Notes: a model not told the origin generated them from the sequence alone. 64,000 nucleotides of DNA from Anagrus nilaparvatae (GCA_022575985.1 JAKSXM010000246.1:12914001-12978000), one strand, 5' to 3'. Shown: positions 1 to 13,340, numbered from the stretch's first letter. Made by a program: numbers and translations.

Positions 1-342
1 TAATTTTTTTAAACAATTCTTGGTAAAAAAAATTTAACTTGTATTCCAAAAAATATTAATATTGAAATTCAAAATTGCAATTATAAAATTTTTAGAAATA
101 TTACACTGATTTCAAGTCATTTACAATTGCTTGAGCTAGGAAAGGAAATTCCGCTATTCATTTTTTTTTATGGTCAAACCAAAAAATGTGCTAAAATCTT
201 TTTTTAAGGAATGTATATTCGAGAATTATCTATTTTTATTAGCAATATTTGTATTAAATAATAATTTAGAACATTTTTATGATAAAACTGAAAATCAAGG
301 TAACGTGGGTGAATGTGATTTAATAATATTATTAATAATATT

Positions 343-1165
343 AATTTCCCAAGGAATCAGAAAACCAAGTCAAAATTTTTCAAAATTTTCATCCGGTGAC
401 AGGAATTCTGTCCGGAATTTGCCATGTGAATATTATTGATAAATGATTCGATTTCTAATAATATACAAATAACTTTATAATAAGTGGTCATGAACTCTGG
501 GAACAATCTAAACTTTGTAAAGTAGTTCAAAACAGGTTTCAAGTTGATAGCTCAAAAACTCAGCCCAAGAGCGATTTTTGTCCATTTTGCCACACTGTGT
601 GACGTCGGGGATCGAATCACCAAAGTCTGGCCTTACAAAGATTAGATTGTTCCCAGAGTTCATGACAACTTATTATAAAGTTATTTGTATATTATTAGAA
701 ATCTAATTATTTATCAATAATATTCATGGTAACGATCTTATTCAGCACAATAAAAATTGAACACTTCATTTTTTATCACTGAAATTAAAACACGCAAAAC
801 TCAACACGCATTACTTTTTAATACTATTTTTTGCACACCATTTAAATCCAACACAAATTTTTTTGACACGTTTTATTCGACACAAAAATTAAATTTTTTA
901 TCCAAATTATGTAAAAACTCAGTTTTTTGTGTTGAATTTGTGTCAAACAAAATGTGCTTGGAAATTCTGTGTTTAATTTAAATTGTTTGCAACAATTCGT
1001 GTTAAAAATATACCGTGTTGAGTTTTGTGTGTTTTAATTTCGGTGTTCAATTTTTTTCGTGTCGAGTAAGATCGCTACTATATTCATATGGCAAATTCCT
1101 GTCACCGGATGAAAATTTTGAAAAATTCTGACTCGGTTTTCTGATTCCTTGGGAAATTAATAAAA
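343..1165. repeat. Inner fold-back repeat split by a MITE
   Basis: The sequence from TTAATTTCCCAAGGAATCAG at about 343 to about 527 is the reverse complement of about 634-727 plus 1080-1165. The centre (about 535-633) is unique and relatively GC-rich. The right arm is interrupted by the 352-bp insertion at 728-1079; joining 727 to 1088 restores the palindrome. Confidence 0.7.
728..1079. mobile_element. hAT-like MITE with 8-bp target duplication
   Basis: Flanked on both sides by ATATTCAT (720-727 and 1080-1087), an 8-bp target duplication typical of hAT transposons. The ends are inverted repeats containing CGATCTTA, then TTCAGCAC on the left and its counterpart on the right, and the repeat continues inward through a GTGTTGAGTTTTG-type stretch, making the whole element nearly palindromic. 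It has no transposase. The superfamily call rests on the 8-bp duplication. Confidence 0.65.
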
Positions 1166-1521
1166 ATGACCAATTTTAGAATTGCTGCTAAAATTGTAAT
1201 TTTTGAAGAAAATAAGTCTTATAGGTCTACAACATTTTGTACTAGTCTCATAAGTTTCGAAAAATTTTTCACTTGTATATTTTGCTTCATACCTTTCCGA
1301 GATATGACTCGACAAATATAGTGATAAAATATGATTTTTTAAAAAAAAACCTTAAATTGAGACTCTTTTTTTACATTATCATATCTGCTGAACGTCAATC
1401 GAAAAGGAATAAGTAAAAATTTTTTCAAAACTTGTAGCTTAATCAAAATTTTTGAGACCTTTAAGACTTATTTTCTTCGAAAATTACAATTTTAGCAGCA
1501 ATTTTAAAATTGGTCATTTTT
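1164..1521. repeat. Palindromic repeat (MITE-like)
   Basis: About 1167-1240 is the reverse complement of about 1447-1520; both contain AATTTTAG followed by AATTGCTGCTAAAATTG or its complement. The spacer has no coding content. Its position directly next to the preceding fold-back element suggests another insertion. Confidence 0.6.
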
Positions 1522-2931
1522 GGTAAAAAATGGAAATTTGATTTACTTACTATAGCGATGAAAGATTCAGTGATGAAAAAATGAAGTTTACGGCGTTTGA
1601 AAGGTAGAACTTATACGAAAAAAATGAGATCAAACGGTAGTATTTTGGTAGAGTTGCAATATGACAGCGTTATTTTGAAAATTGCCTAAAAACCCTATCT
1701 TATAACATTGTTATAGAATTGATCCCTGCGTTTCTCGGCCAAGAAAGCGTGTTGGAACCAACGGAAGGAGTTTTCGGTATTTTTTCAACATATTCAAGTC
1801 ATCGATTGTAATTTATAATCCAGATGTTTCGAATATATACGATTTTCGCTATAAAATCCAAAAATTTTTGGTAAAAAAAGGGGTGTTTTCAATGTTTAAG
1901 GGTGTTTAAGGTATTTTCGGACTCTGAGGACTTCATTTTCGAGTTTATCGACACCGAAAACATAATTGAAAGTATAGAAAACGGATTTTGAAAAAAAATT
2001 TTGTCTTTCCTACTAATTGTTGGTATTAGCCAACCACTTGAGAGCTACCCTGGGTTTGTGCGACCCCTAAATCGTTCTCAAATGAGCTGAAAATTGGCAT
2101 GGGATCATTTTCTCACCTAAAGTTCAACATACTTCAGGAAGAACATTTTTGGAGCATTTTTTTTTTTTTGTGAACAATCCTAATCTGCAATTTGCCTCTA
2201 ATTAGTCCTTCCAGATTTTACTTCCTTTACTGGAGTATATTGTTCTGACATTAAAAATATATTATGTTTTTATAATACTTGAGGTAAAGTCAAACAACTT
2301 TTTCAAAAAAATAGTCTTACACTAAAAGATTTTAATACGAAAAATTCAAGAATTTTTTCAATAATCTTTCTAAATTCTAGAATTTTTCAAGAATTTCAAG
2401 GGCCTATTATGAATTCCAAAATATTTCCAAAATATTAAGGATTTCAAGGGTCTGTAGACACCCTGTAATATTATTAAATCACATTTACCCACGTTACCTT
2501 GATTTTCAGCTTTATCATAAAAATGTTCTAAATTATTATTTAATACAAATATGCTAATAAAAATAGATAATTCTCGAATATACATTCCTTAAAAAAAGAT
2601 TTAAGCACATTTTTTGGTTTGACCATAAAAAAAAATGAATAGCCGAATTTCCTTTCCTAGCTCAAGCAATTGTAAATGACTTGAAATCAGTGTAATATTT
2701 CTAAAAATTTTATAATTGCAATTTTGAATTTCAATATTAATATTCTTTGGAATACAAGTTAAATTTTTTTTACCAAGAATTGTTTAAAAAAATTGATAAT
2801 TAAATATATTAATTAAATCGTTTTATTTTTAAATCCTAGAATTTAATATTAATAAAAATTTTGCGAAATTAATTTTAAACTTTGCATAGATAACGCTCTT
2901 ACCATACTTAAAATTCTTAAAAAATTTAGAC

Positions 2932-2939
2932 TATAAAAA
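2932..2939 (+). promoter_or_regulatory. TATA box of the insulin-like gene
   Basis: TATAAAAA lies about 30 bp upstream of a TTAGTT initiator-like sequence (2963-2968) and 280 bp upstream of the start codon. The transcribed leader would run to the splice donor at 3018. Confidence 0.5.
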
Positions 2940-3017
2940 CAGTTGTGAATCATAAAATTAAGTTAGTTAATTTTGAAGAACCAATTGAAACACTATACAT
3001 CGGGATTCAGAAATTCA

Positions 3018-3174
3018 GTAAGTACCTTATAATTATAAACATTATATTAATTTTAGACATTTTTTAGGAGTGAACTTTTTTTTCAATTTCCATAATATTA
3101 AAAATTTCCATAAAATAAATTTCAAAATTTTACATTTTTAATCATGTTTTTCATATAATTTTTTCATGTTACAG
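3018..3174 (+). other. Predicted 5'UTR intron of the insulin-like gene
   Basis: A perfect GTAAGT donor follows the leader, and a T-rich tract ending in TTACAG precedes GTAAATTATATAGG. The 157-nt length suits the short introns elsewhere in this window. The start codon is 37 nt into the second exon. Confidence 0.5.
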
Positions 3175-3211
3175 GTAAATTATATAGGTATAGAAAATAA
3201 CTGTAAAAAAA

Positions 3212-3523
3212 ATGATTCAAAAACAATCAAATATTTTTCAAATTTTATTAATTGGTTTAATTGTTTTTTTAACAATGACTGATGCACTATCACCAATGTG
3301 CGTAAATCCAGATAAAGAGAAAAAATTGGATCCATGCAGTAAAGAATTAGCAAACACAATACACAAAATTTGTGATGGGAAATTTAATGGTCCCGATGAT
3401 GTTAAATACAAGTCATTTTACAAAGCAATAAGAATGAAATTATTTTATAAACGACTTGCTGACGATTGTTGTCACGGTGGTGGTTGCACAGTAGAAGAGT
3501 TTTGTCAATATTGTAAGAAGTAA
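3212..3523 (+). CDS. Insulin-like peptide precursor with 8 cysteines
   Basis: A 103-aa secreted precursor. Residues 1-26 form a signal peptide (hydrophobic core ILLIGLIVFL). The B-chain-like part has Cys42-x11-Cys54, the insulin spacing, followed by DGKFNG. After a 25-residue connecting stretch there is Lys80-Arg81, a prohormone cleavage site, then the A-chain-like part with CC at 86-87, x4, Cys92, x8, Cys101, and the typical ending TVEEFCQYC. Family A chains usually have CC-x3-C, so one extra residue is present. Cys30 and Cys98 are additional and could form a fourth disulphide, as in some invertebrate insulins. There is no clear dibasic site between B chain and connecting peptide, so partial processing is possible. 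The coding region is one exon; a 5'UTR intron is predicted at 3018-3174 (GTAAGT to TTACAG). AATAAA signals lie around 3548 and 3665. The family call comes from spacing, not from a database search. Confidence 0.8.
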   Translation: MIQKQSNIFQILLIGLIVFLTMTDALSPMCVNPDKEKKLDPCSKELANTIHKICDGKFNGPDDVKYKSFYKAIRMKLFYKRLADDCCHGGGCTVEEFCQYCKK

Positions 3524-3699
3524 AATAATAATTTTAGTCATAATCTAAATAAATATTATTTGTATAGTTATTTTTAACAATTGTATTTTTTATAAATTTG
3601 ATATATTGTAATATTATTGTATGAATACTCAAATTTTTTAATACTTAATAGTTTTTTTGTATATTTAATAAATCTTATTTATTATTATCGAGATTTTTA

Positions 3700-6600
3700 A
3701 TTTCTATTAGTTTTTAATTTAATTATTATAAGTGCTCTATCTGAAGCTCATGGACACTTGATTTTGACGATTTAATAAATAAATTATCGAGTATCAAAAA
3801 TTAAAGACGAAAGCGCTCCAGAGGAACTAAAAAGAAAATTTTTTTTATTTCTTTTTGGCTTTAGGAAATTTGCACGCGATTTACCCAAATTTACTAAATT
3901 TTCCATATAGAAAATGTTGGTAATTACAGAGCTCCAGAATGCTAATTTATTAACTTCTGAAGTATGGTAAATTTAAAAATTTTAGGTTGGAAAATTAGGT
4001 TTTCTGGATAGTGCCTACGAAAGTACAATTTCCTGGCCACTGCGCGTTATTTCTTGCCACTGCCGCAGAAAAATCGTATACCTACGATCTTTGGCCATAA
4101 ACAAAGAATGCCTTAAATCGCAGTTTACCATCCTCGGTGTAAAAATGGAATTTTTTTCTGAATTTTCAAGTACCTATAATTTAATTTAACGTTTTTAAAA
4201 CGCTAACTCAAATATTTATTCACAGCTTACAGACTCGAGTCTTTATGGATCCATAATCATTATTTAACCTTAAATAATTAATTTTAATAAAAAGTAGATA
4301 CCTATCTCATAAATATTTTGCATTTTTCTTAAATACTTAAAACGTGTTTAAAATTACAAAAAAAAAATGTAATAAAAATAAAAGCGATAAAAAAATTAGC
4401 ATATTTAATAATAAAATATTTTTTTTTAACACATTTAACATCTATTAAAATTAATTAAATGTAAAAGTTGATAATAAATGAATTTTTTCTTAATCTTTAA
4501 TTTATACTTAATAAATCATTTATAATTACTATTCCATTTAACAATAAAATACACGTTAACACGTTTCTATATCTACACAGTTTAAGTTTTATCTTTTTTA
4601 TAGAATTTAAATTAAATTCAAAGTGAATAATTTTATTCGAGAAAAAAAAAAGGTAAATTAAAAAGAAAAAAAGTACTTTTAATTTAAAAAAAAAAATTTT
4701 CTTTATTTTACATAAAGTAATTATTCATCCTGAATAGAAAAATTTTATTACAAAAAAGATTTTTCTTAAGTAAAAAATCACCTGATATGTAGTAAACTTA
4801 AGACAAGAATGACATTTAACGCGGTTGCGCCCGTCAACGATACATAAAATTCCCTTATTTCCCATATTTAAAGCTTTTCTATGAAAATATCTGCGCATGC
4901 CTGAAAACATAAACTTTTTAAACCGCGTGTATAAGGGTTGCTATAACTCCGGACATTTCTCCTTTAGTTATCAGTACACCCCGCGTCTTTGTTCAATAAA
5001 CGTCGGAGTATAAAATTTAAATAAAATAAACTTTCAATTTTTTTTAATTTTTTTTATACTTAATATATACTTTTTTCAATATTTTTTTTTTCTATCTGTA
5101 TTATAATTTCTGTGCGTGTGTGTGTGTACTGTTAAATAAACAACTTTAAGTAAAAGTGTTGGGAATAAACTGTGCAAGCTGTTCAAACAGGATAAAAAAG
5201 GTGCTTTTTTAAAAAAAAAAAAAATTATATTTTTCTCTAAAAATTATTCTCTAAAAAAATATACACCCTATTTACTAAAAACAAGATAATTCCGGTAAAA
5301 AAATAAAAAATTATTTACAGAATCGATTTTATCCATAGTATTTTATACATGAAAAAGCTTTAACGTATTAAAACTTGTACTATAACATGCACAAAATAGA
5401 GAGACTGAGGGTTTGATATTATAGCTTTTTGTTAGCTATGTTTGTAATTCATACAGAAAAGCTATTAGCAAATTTAATGCATTTAAAACATTTCACTAAA
5501 ATAATATGTTAATTTTTTTGTATTAAAAGATTTGAGAATATTTAATTGATTTGTTTATTGTAAAATTGATTTTTTTTAAGCTGATAAAAGGTTTTGTTGT
5601 ATTATGTTGCTAAATATACACCCTTTGTAAATTCTCAAGTAGTTAATGTTACTTCCGGTGTGAAAATAAAGGCTTCTTTAGTTAAATTTTTTATTGAATA
5701 GTACCTGTCGAGTATTTTTTATTTATTATTTAGATTTATGTAAAAAATGTTATTTTTGTTTTGTTTTTTGTGTTACATGAAAGAGCTTTCTGTAGTTTTA
5801 TAGAAAAGCTATTTATCTTGTGATTGATTGATTTTTTTTGTTTTTTTTTTTAAATCTTATTTATTGAAGTTTTTATGATTTTTTTTTGTTTTGATTATTT
5901 TGTTGTATAAAAAAGTTTTTTACTCTATTTTATTGGTTGGATTTTATGAAAAAACAAATTTATTTGTGAATAAATAGAATTTTTTTTGTATTTTTTTGCT
6001 AAATAATTTAAGTGTGAAATTTAATTTTTATAAAGATTATAAAATTATTTTGAAATTCCAAGAATGTTTTCTTGTAATTTTATATTACACTTTGATAATG
6101 GAATTTAGTAAAAGAAAAATAATTTTTAGTAAATAAAAAATTTCACAGAATTGAAGTGTAAAAAAAATTACTAAAAAGTTATACGAAAATTTTAAACAAA
6201 AATTTCGTCTCTTAAGCTTAGGTTCAAAGAAACTTTTAACTAATAAATTGATTATGCTTAAATTTATATGCTAGTCAAAAATTTAATTTACTATTTTTCC
6301 TAAAATGAACAGGTAATTAGTTGAACTATTATAAATTTATATGGTAAAAAACAGTTTTTTAAACTATAAAAACATGTACTAAAAAATCGGAGTTCGTGCT
6401 ATATAAAATAAAACTAAATCACCCCGACTGACGATAAATAGACAAAAAAATAAATTTTATGTCAATTAAAACGAGAGCAAGCTGTAAAATTTTTTAAAAC
6501 TTTTAAGCATTCTCAAAATTTTTTTGTGCCAAAATAACATGTTATTTTTTCGGAAGCTAAAATAACATTTTATCGTAAGTAATAATGCAAAAAAAAAATT

Positions 6601-9416
6601 ATTCCGTATATATCATCATTTGGTAAACCATATATGTTTGGAAATAAAAAATTTCAAAAATATACTTTGTACAGAATTACAATATATATATTTTTTTTAT
6701 AATCTTAAGCATGCTTTAGATTTTTGAATATTAAAATAATATACAAAAAAATTTTAGTTATTTAATGAATTTCTGTTAAATAAGTATTTGATTATTAAAT
6801 TATTCAGGTAAATGAATTGCAGAAACAATATTTGCATTCTAAAAATCAATTATTTATTTTTTAATAACACCAAGTAAAAATTTAAAAATTTAATAAAATT
6901 TTTATGGTTTTAATTTTTTATGTTTTTTATTAACAATGAAAATTATTGAACTAATAACAGCTTAAATTATGTTAAAAAGATTTTTTTAACGTTTCTGACG
7001 TGCATTAAGAATATTCAATTGTAATATCCAAAAATTAAATGATTACATTGTTTTAAATTGTTTTAAAATTTTAAGAATTAGGTATATAAGATACCATATA
7101 TCAATTTTGAAGCTTTCGAAATGGCAGATGTTTTATGGTTTAAAAATTTTTTTTAAATTTGCTGAAAAAATCTTAGCTAAGTTTTGGATTTTAATATTTG
7201 TATGCTCTAAATAAAACTAAAGACTATTTACGTTTAGTGTACTTTCTCCTCTGAAAACTATCCTGCCATCAGTTTTTCGGAAAAACTTCAGGAGAACCCG
7301 AAAAATCGGAGAAGCCAATGGGAAATTTAAAATGCGAATGTTTTAAAATTCAGAATTTTTTTTCTTAGTTAGCCTTAAAATTTGTATTTTGCCATGTAGT
7401 TTTTGTTGGTAAACATTTTTCAAGGACTATTTTCCTTTAAAGTACTTAAAAATTCAAAAAACTAATTTTCATAATGTAACGCTTTATAAATAAAAAGCAA
7501 TAAAAATTCATAATATTAAGAAAATTGAAAAATAAAAAAAATGGATTTTTTATATTAAAAAAATCTAAAATCCAAAAATAAGCTCAGATTTTAGCTGCGA
7601 ATTCGAGAAGTTTAAAAACCGAAAAACTTCTGACATTTCAATTAATCTAGAACCTTAAAGAGTTGTATGGTATACTTATAATATTTTTTCATTACACGCT
7701 GCAAAAAAGATCTACTCTCTTACTTTCGGGCAATCTTTTTTTCGCTTTTAATGAAAAACTATGTGTTGAACACAAGAAAAAATGTAGGAAATTTTACTTT
7801 CAATGCTCTCTGCACTCGTTCGCTACGCTCACTCATGCATACAACTGCATTGAAAGCCATATCCTATTTTTTTTCCTTGTTGAACAAATAGATATTACAT
7901 ACTAAATCCAGTCCAATCGGTTTTTTCAAAATACCAGATACCCTATCCCTTAGGTCAGTTTGTAGTCTAGGCGCCAGCCATACTAATCATGCCCAAAAAT
8001 TAAAAAATTAAATTTCTTTTTCCGAGAATAAAAATAGGTGGTGTTTATGTTTTTCGACCCGCTGAACACGAATCTGGGGTCCGTTTTGCGAATTTCGTGG
8101 TCAATTTTTTACTCATATATGGGTAATTTTTTTGCAGTAAAATTAAATCAAAAAAACAAATTTAAAATCTTTGTTATATTATTTTTTTCATATATTTTAT
8201 ATGATAATTCATTTGATATTATGCATAAACCTAATTTTTCAGAGATATCAAAAAATTCGAGCATGCATCCATCGGACATATCGCGTAATTGTTAAACCAG
8301 AGATTAATATTAAGTATTACTAATCTCTAGTTAAACTACATTAAGAGATTTTTATAATGTATGTACAAATAATCAAATGATTAGGTAATTACTTTTAAAT
8401 TAATATTTTTAATTTTCGAAAAAAGAAAATAATTACGAAATCACGTGCATTAGTTGGTTTTTGAAATATTTGGCACAGTGTACTTACTTCAGAACATATA
8501 CGGTTGCATACTCACTATTGGCAGACGACAGTTGGCACACATATTTTGCCAAACTGCATACTGCTCGGGAATCATGTTTTTACAATTTCTGTTATAGTTT
8601 ATTTATTTGTTTTTGAACAAATTGTGCTACAGTGTTAAAATAAAGTTCAATGCAAATTTATGATTGTAAAAATAGATTATTTACTGTTTTTTTTACTAAC
8701 TTTTATCGAAAAAAAACCTTTATAACTCAGGTAAGTGTCTTTATATTTTTGCAAGTTTTTATTTATAATTTTTATTTATATGATAATTATCGTTTTTTTT
8801 TATATAATAACATTTGTTTTTTCCACTTATTGAAACATTTTTGTAAGACTTTTATTGAATTTTTATCAAAAGTCACTAGTGACTAATTAGAAAATTTTTA
8901 GGTTATATTTGTTACTTACAAAAATCGAAAGATCTGCATCCATGCTAAAATTTCTTTAAATTACGATAGCTCTTTATCAATCTAAAAACACTTAAATTTG
9001 GATATTATGCACAACAAATATATTTATTTGTAATGATTTTTTATTTAATTTTTTTTTTATGCACTGAAACTGCAAAAAAATTATATATTTTTTATTACGT
9101 ATTTTTTATTAAAATAAATTTTGTTTGAGGTTAATTATTAATTTTTTTTTAAGTGTGGACTGTGGATTGAGTCAAATTAAAACCTTTTTGGCTGGCTAAA
9201 TCCAAGCTTAAACAAAAGAGGTTGAGCGTGGATTGAGACCTTTTCTACAAAAATATATCATTATTCATTTAGCAAGAATTGTTATTTTTTTCTTAGACAT
9301 TTTATTTATTAATTTTTTTAACTTTGTTTTTCTTTTTAATAAATTTTTACATATTTTTTAGACTTTTTTTTACATATATATATGGAATCTATAAGATAAA
9401 TAAACAGATCTTAAAA
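3700..9416. other. Intergenic AT-rich stretch
   Basis: No supportable gene. It contains homopolymer-rich DNA, a short GT run near 5112-5126, a small inverted repeat at about 7797-7857 (ATGCTCTCTGCACTCG region, ends complementary around CAATGC/GCATTG), and slightly GC-richer islands at 4020-4140, 4920-5000, 7900-8120 and 8470-8570. The open frames around 7663-8886 are short, Phe/Leu/Lys-rich and lack gene signals. Confidence 0.4.
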
Positions 9417-11032
9417 ATGAGCTTAATGGGTATACACTTATTTATATTTTATGTAATAATATCAATAAAAACTTACAACTAAAAATATTTTAAACAATTG
9501 CAGACTTGGAAAAATTTAAACAATTAAATATTCAAGATAGCTCTTCAAGTATCGATAACCAATTAACAATAAACTGTTTAAATGACGACTGTTTAATTGG
9601 TATCTTTGAGTATTTAACAACAGATGAAAAATTGGAAATCGAATTAGTCTGCAAGCGTTGGAACTGTCTTGCAAAATTATCTTGGAATTATACCAGGGAA
9701 TTTGATATTTTTGATGCTTGGAATTGGTTCGAAGACTCTGAAGACAAGAAAGCATACATCATCATTCGCTTTAAGAAAATCTTAAATAGATGTGAAAATT
9801 TCATAAATAAAGTGTATATTAATGATGATACTGAAGAAAATCTTCTGGAATATTCTGTCTATAAACTTATAATCGAAGAATCTCTATTGCAATGTAAAAA
9901 TCTAACGCATTTAATCATAAGCAATTTCATTACTGATAAAAATTTAGCTCTCTTATTTAAAAATATTCCAAAACTTGAAAGCATTTGTTTAAAAAATCTA
10001 TCAATTAATGGTGAATCCTTATTTGATGTAAATGCAGATCTCATTAAAGAATTTATGTTACACCATTGTAATATTAAATCAAAACAATATTTATGCAAGC
10101 TTTTAACAAAATTAAAATATCTAAATAAATTTGTATTTCATGATTATTATTTAAATCCAAGTAAAATTTATAGAATAATTGAAGCGTTGATTATAAGTGA
10201 TTGTGAAGATTTAGTTGAAATTGATATAGGATTGTATTATGAATATTCTAATATTCTTTTAAATTTATTATCTAAACAAAAAAAATTGTGTAAATTATCA
10301 TTAAGTAGAGCTATTCTTGGTAAAGAATTAATAGAAAGCATACCAACGGAATGCTTAAAGTATTTTTATTTGGATCTTTATAATTATCCTAATGCGAGTC
10401 GTAATGTGAATCTACCATTTTATTTCCAGCGCTTTAAAAAATTAGAAATAATTCATCTTAATATTAATGAATTAAATGATAAAATTTTGCAAATAATATG
10501 TGTATGTGATAATGTAAAAAAAATTATAATTAGTTGTTATAGTATTTCATTGAAAATAGATTACTTAACAAATAATTTTAATGAGTTAGCAAATTTTGAA
10601 AGTTTAAAAATAATAAAGCCAGTTGAAAAATTATGTTTTGGTAAACTATTTGAAAGTTTAAAAGATTGTGAATATTTGAAAAATCTTACTATTTCAACTG
10701 CAACTTATAATTTGACAAATTTTGAAAGAGCGAGTATCGGTTCTCTCCAAAATTTGTCACATTTACAAATATTTTGTTCAAAAATAGAAAATAATCAGTT
10801 AGGTGATATAATTAAAAATTTATTTAATCTTAAAAAACTAGACATTATTTGGTGTAATAATATAACTTATGAAATTATGTTAATAGCAAGCCAAATAAAA
10901 GTGAATCGAAATGACACTCACATTTTAAATATAAATTATTACAATGGCAAAAATAATAAATTTGATGATTTAGAAACTTTACTACCATTAGTTAATTTAT
11001 TTAATTATAAAATTGATTTTTATAAAAACTAA
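9417..11032 (+). CDS. F-box/leucine-rich-repeat protein (paralogue A)
   Basis: Predicted 513-aa substrate-recognition subunit of an SCF-type ubiquitin ligase. The open frame upstream of 9504 has no ATG, but a TTGCAG acceptor ends at 9503 and an upstream ATG at 9417 gives a 13-nt first exon (9417-9429, starting MSLM). It is spliced over a 74-nt intron (9430-9503, donor GTATAC) in the correct phase. The F-box is at residues 26-65 (LNDDCLIGIFEYL, then VCKRWN). The rest is a run of irregular leucine-rich repeats: LTHLIISNF, LKYLNKFVF, CKLSLSRA, LEIIHLNIN, LKNLTIST, LSHLQIFCS, LKKLDIIWC. No signal peptide or membrane segment is seen. AATAAA is at 11059. The neighbour at 13341 is a clear paralogue on the same strand, so this is a tandem pair. 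The donor is weaker than consensus, so the exact start is less certain than the rest. Confidence 0.8.
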
Positions 11033-11099
11033 AATTTAATTATTAACATTTAATTAAAAATAAAGAGTTGTTTGCTAATTGAAAAGATAAATATTAAAA

Positions 11100-13340
11100 T
11101 ATTATATATAAATAAAAGAGGAAGAATTATAGGTGATTGTTTAGTAAACTCGCATACATACTTATGAAAATAAATTAATTAATATTTTTTTATTTTTACT
11201 TATTATAAACCAATTATTGTATTTAATTATTGAAAAAAATTAATTATAATTACAACTATTTAAAATAATATAAAGAATATTTTTTAATTCAACTTAATAG
11301 TTGAAATAAATAGAAATATTGTCTATTTATCAGATCAAATTAATATCTTTTTTTTATTTTGAAGAAAAATGAATTCAAATTATATTAAATTATCAGTTAT
11401 GTTTGTAATTTTTATACTTTTTTTTGTATCAATAAAAAATTTTTTGAAAAAGATAATTTAGTCTAGGTATCTAACTAGCAAGATAATAAATTGATCTTTT
11501 TATGCATAATATTCAAACAAAAATTAAAAATTTGCATTCTAATTAATGAACTTTTAAGTTTATAGATTCACATCAAAAGAAAATTCATACACAGTATAGA
11601 TCCTATTAAATAATTTAAAACTTTATTATTATTATTATTATTATTATTACTCAACTAATTAAGATTAAAAGTTAAATTTTAATAAAACTAAAACTAACTT
11701 TTTGGTGTGTATACATACCTATTCGTTCAAAAATTATAGACATAGATAATTTTAGATTTTATTTTTAATAAAAATATGCTTAAGGCAATTTTGTAAATTA
11801 AAAAGTTTTAAATTTTTAATTATTTTTTATAAATAAAAGTTATGTACGTATAATTTATTGTAATTTTAATCTAATATTTTTAAATGTTCATTTGGTATAT
11901 TATAAATTTGTATGAGTATTATTCGTTGGTAATTTTATCTTGATTACTACATGTAATAATACTTTTAATCTCTATTTTTCTATTATTATAACAATAATCA
12001 AAATTCCAATGAAAAAAATATTTCAAAAATTTATTTGTTTAAATACAAATTTCAAGCAAAATAGAATCAGAGGATAATTTCATATAGGTGTCAAATCACT
12101 TGCAAAAGAGTACTTATATATATATCTGCATTACTCGATTTCTGCCATCACTATAATACATAACTTTGGTTCTGTATATATAGAAAGCTCAAAAACTTTC
12201 TCAAACAAGATTATATGCACATGTGTCGTAAGCTCTATTTCTATAACTCTGTCTCTCTTCTCTTTTTCTTCATACCATAGATTTCTCTTTGAAGCTTTTG
12301 CACATATCTACAACAGAAAGTTTTGAAATATCAGTAATAGAGAAAGATGAAAGAAAGTTCAAAATTACGTGAAATAGATATAAGTTAAATTATATATGCA
12401 TTTTCCTCATCAACATCACGTCCATTTTTTTATATTAAAGTTTATAGCATATATAACTTTTATAAAAAAAATTCAATATAAAAGAGTTAAGCTTTGTAAA
12501 TGTTATATTGATTCGTGCTTTATCTTTATATGATTAAATTAATTTTTCTGAAATACGGAGCTTGTAAGAGACTTTTCAACTATATAAAAATGATTAAACT
12601 TGGTATTTTTTTATAAATTTTTGTTTCTGAAGATTCGTTTTTTACAACTTTAGTTTTTTTTCTAAACTTTTATTAGGTATACCAGGCTGTTATGAATTTG
12701 TTTTAAAAAATTCAAATTCGCGGTGAATTTTAAATTTGGTGCTTAATCAGCTTAATACAAGCATTGACTAAAAGAGGGCGCGACGAAGGCGCACTCTGCC
12801 GCCATCTAGAAAGACATTTTCTGAATACTAAATAAAGTGCACATAATGACATAATATAATGCCACATGTGCTTGTCATATGCCATTACAAACTGCTGTAA
12901 ATATTCAGGATCAATAAATAAAATTTTATAAAAAAGATAATTGGTTAATATGTTTATATTCTTATAAATAAATCAAAATTTGCAATGGGTTGCAAACAAT
13001 AATAAAACGTTTAACCTGTACTCAAGTAAAACAATTTTTTGTTCAAACAAAATTCTTGCCTCGATTTTTGTAAGAAGCTTTTTGCCATAATTAATTATTC
13101 AAAGTTATTGTAAGTATTTTTTTATTAAAGAAATTATATATATGGATTTAAGTTTTATAAATTATCAATTTGATAATTTCAATTTAGGTTATTTTAATTA
13201 TTTTTTAGTATAAATATATATTAATAACACAAAATTTATTTTAAATAGGTGAAAAATAACAACTCATCTTCAATAGCATGTATAATAATAAGTTAGTGAG
13301 AGAAAAAAAATAATTTATATATGCAGAAAAAATAAAAACA
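11100..13340. other. Spacer between the two F-box/LRR genes
   Basis: Very AT-rich, with an ATT microsatellite at about 11625-11648 and a conspicuous GC-richer island at 12770-12825 (GAGGGCGCGACGAAGGCGCA, then TGCCGCCATCTAGA) of unknown origin. No coding region is seen. The promoter of the downstream F-box gene must lie here, but no convincing TATA box can be assigned. Confidence 0.4.

Larger units (their letters stand above)
1..2795. mobile_element. Nested fold-back (long terminal inverted repeat) element
   Basis: The left arm (about 1-333) is an almost perfect reverse complement of the right arm (about 2465-2795); both contain the GCTTGAGCTAGGAAAGGAAAT block or its complement. The left arm begins at the very edge of the window, so the true end may lie outside. 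Between the arms are two more fold-back structures and one MITE, listed separately. No transposase reading frame is visible, so this is a non-autonomous element of unknown superfamily. The short open frames in the arms are mirror images of one another and not genes. Confidence 0.75.

Noticed and set aside
170..542. Short open frames on both strands in the left arm, mirrored at 2370-2585
   Set aside because: They are products of the inverted repeat, with no gene signals and no conserved domain.
7663..8886. Three small open frames of 78-85 aa
   Set aside because: Phe/Leu/Lys-rich translations of T-rich DNA with no splice or promoter context and no paralogue.
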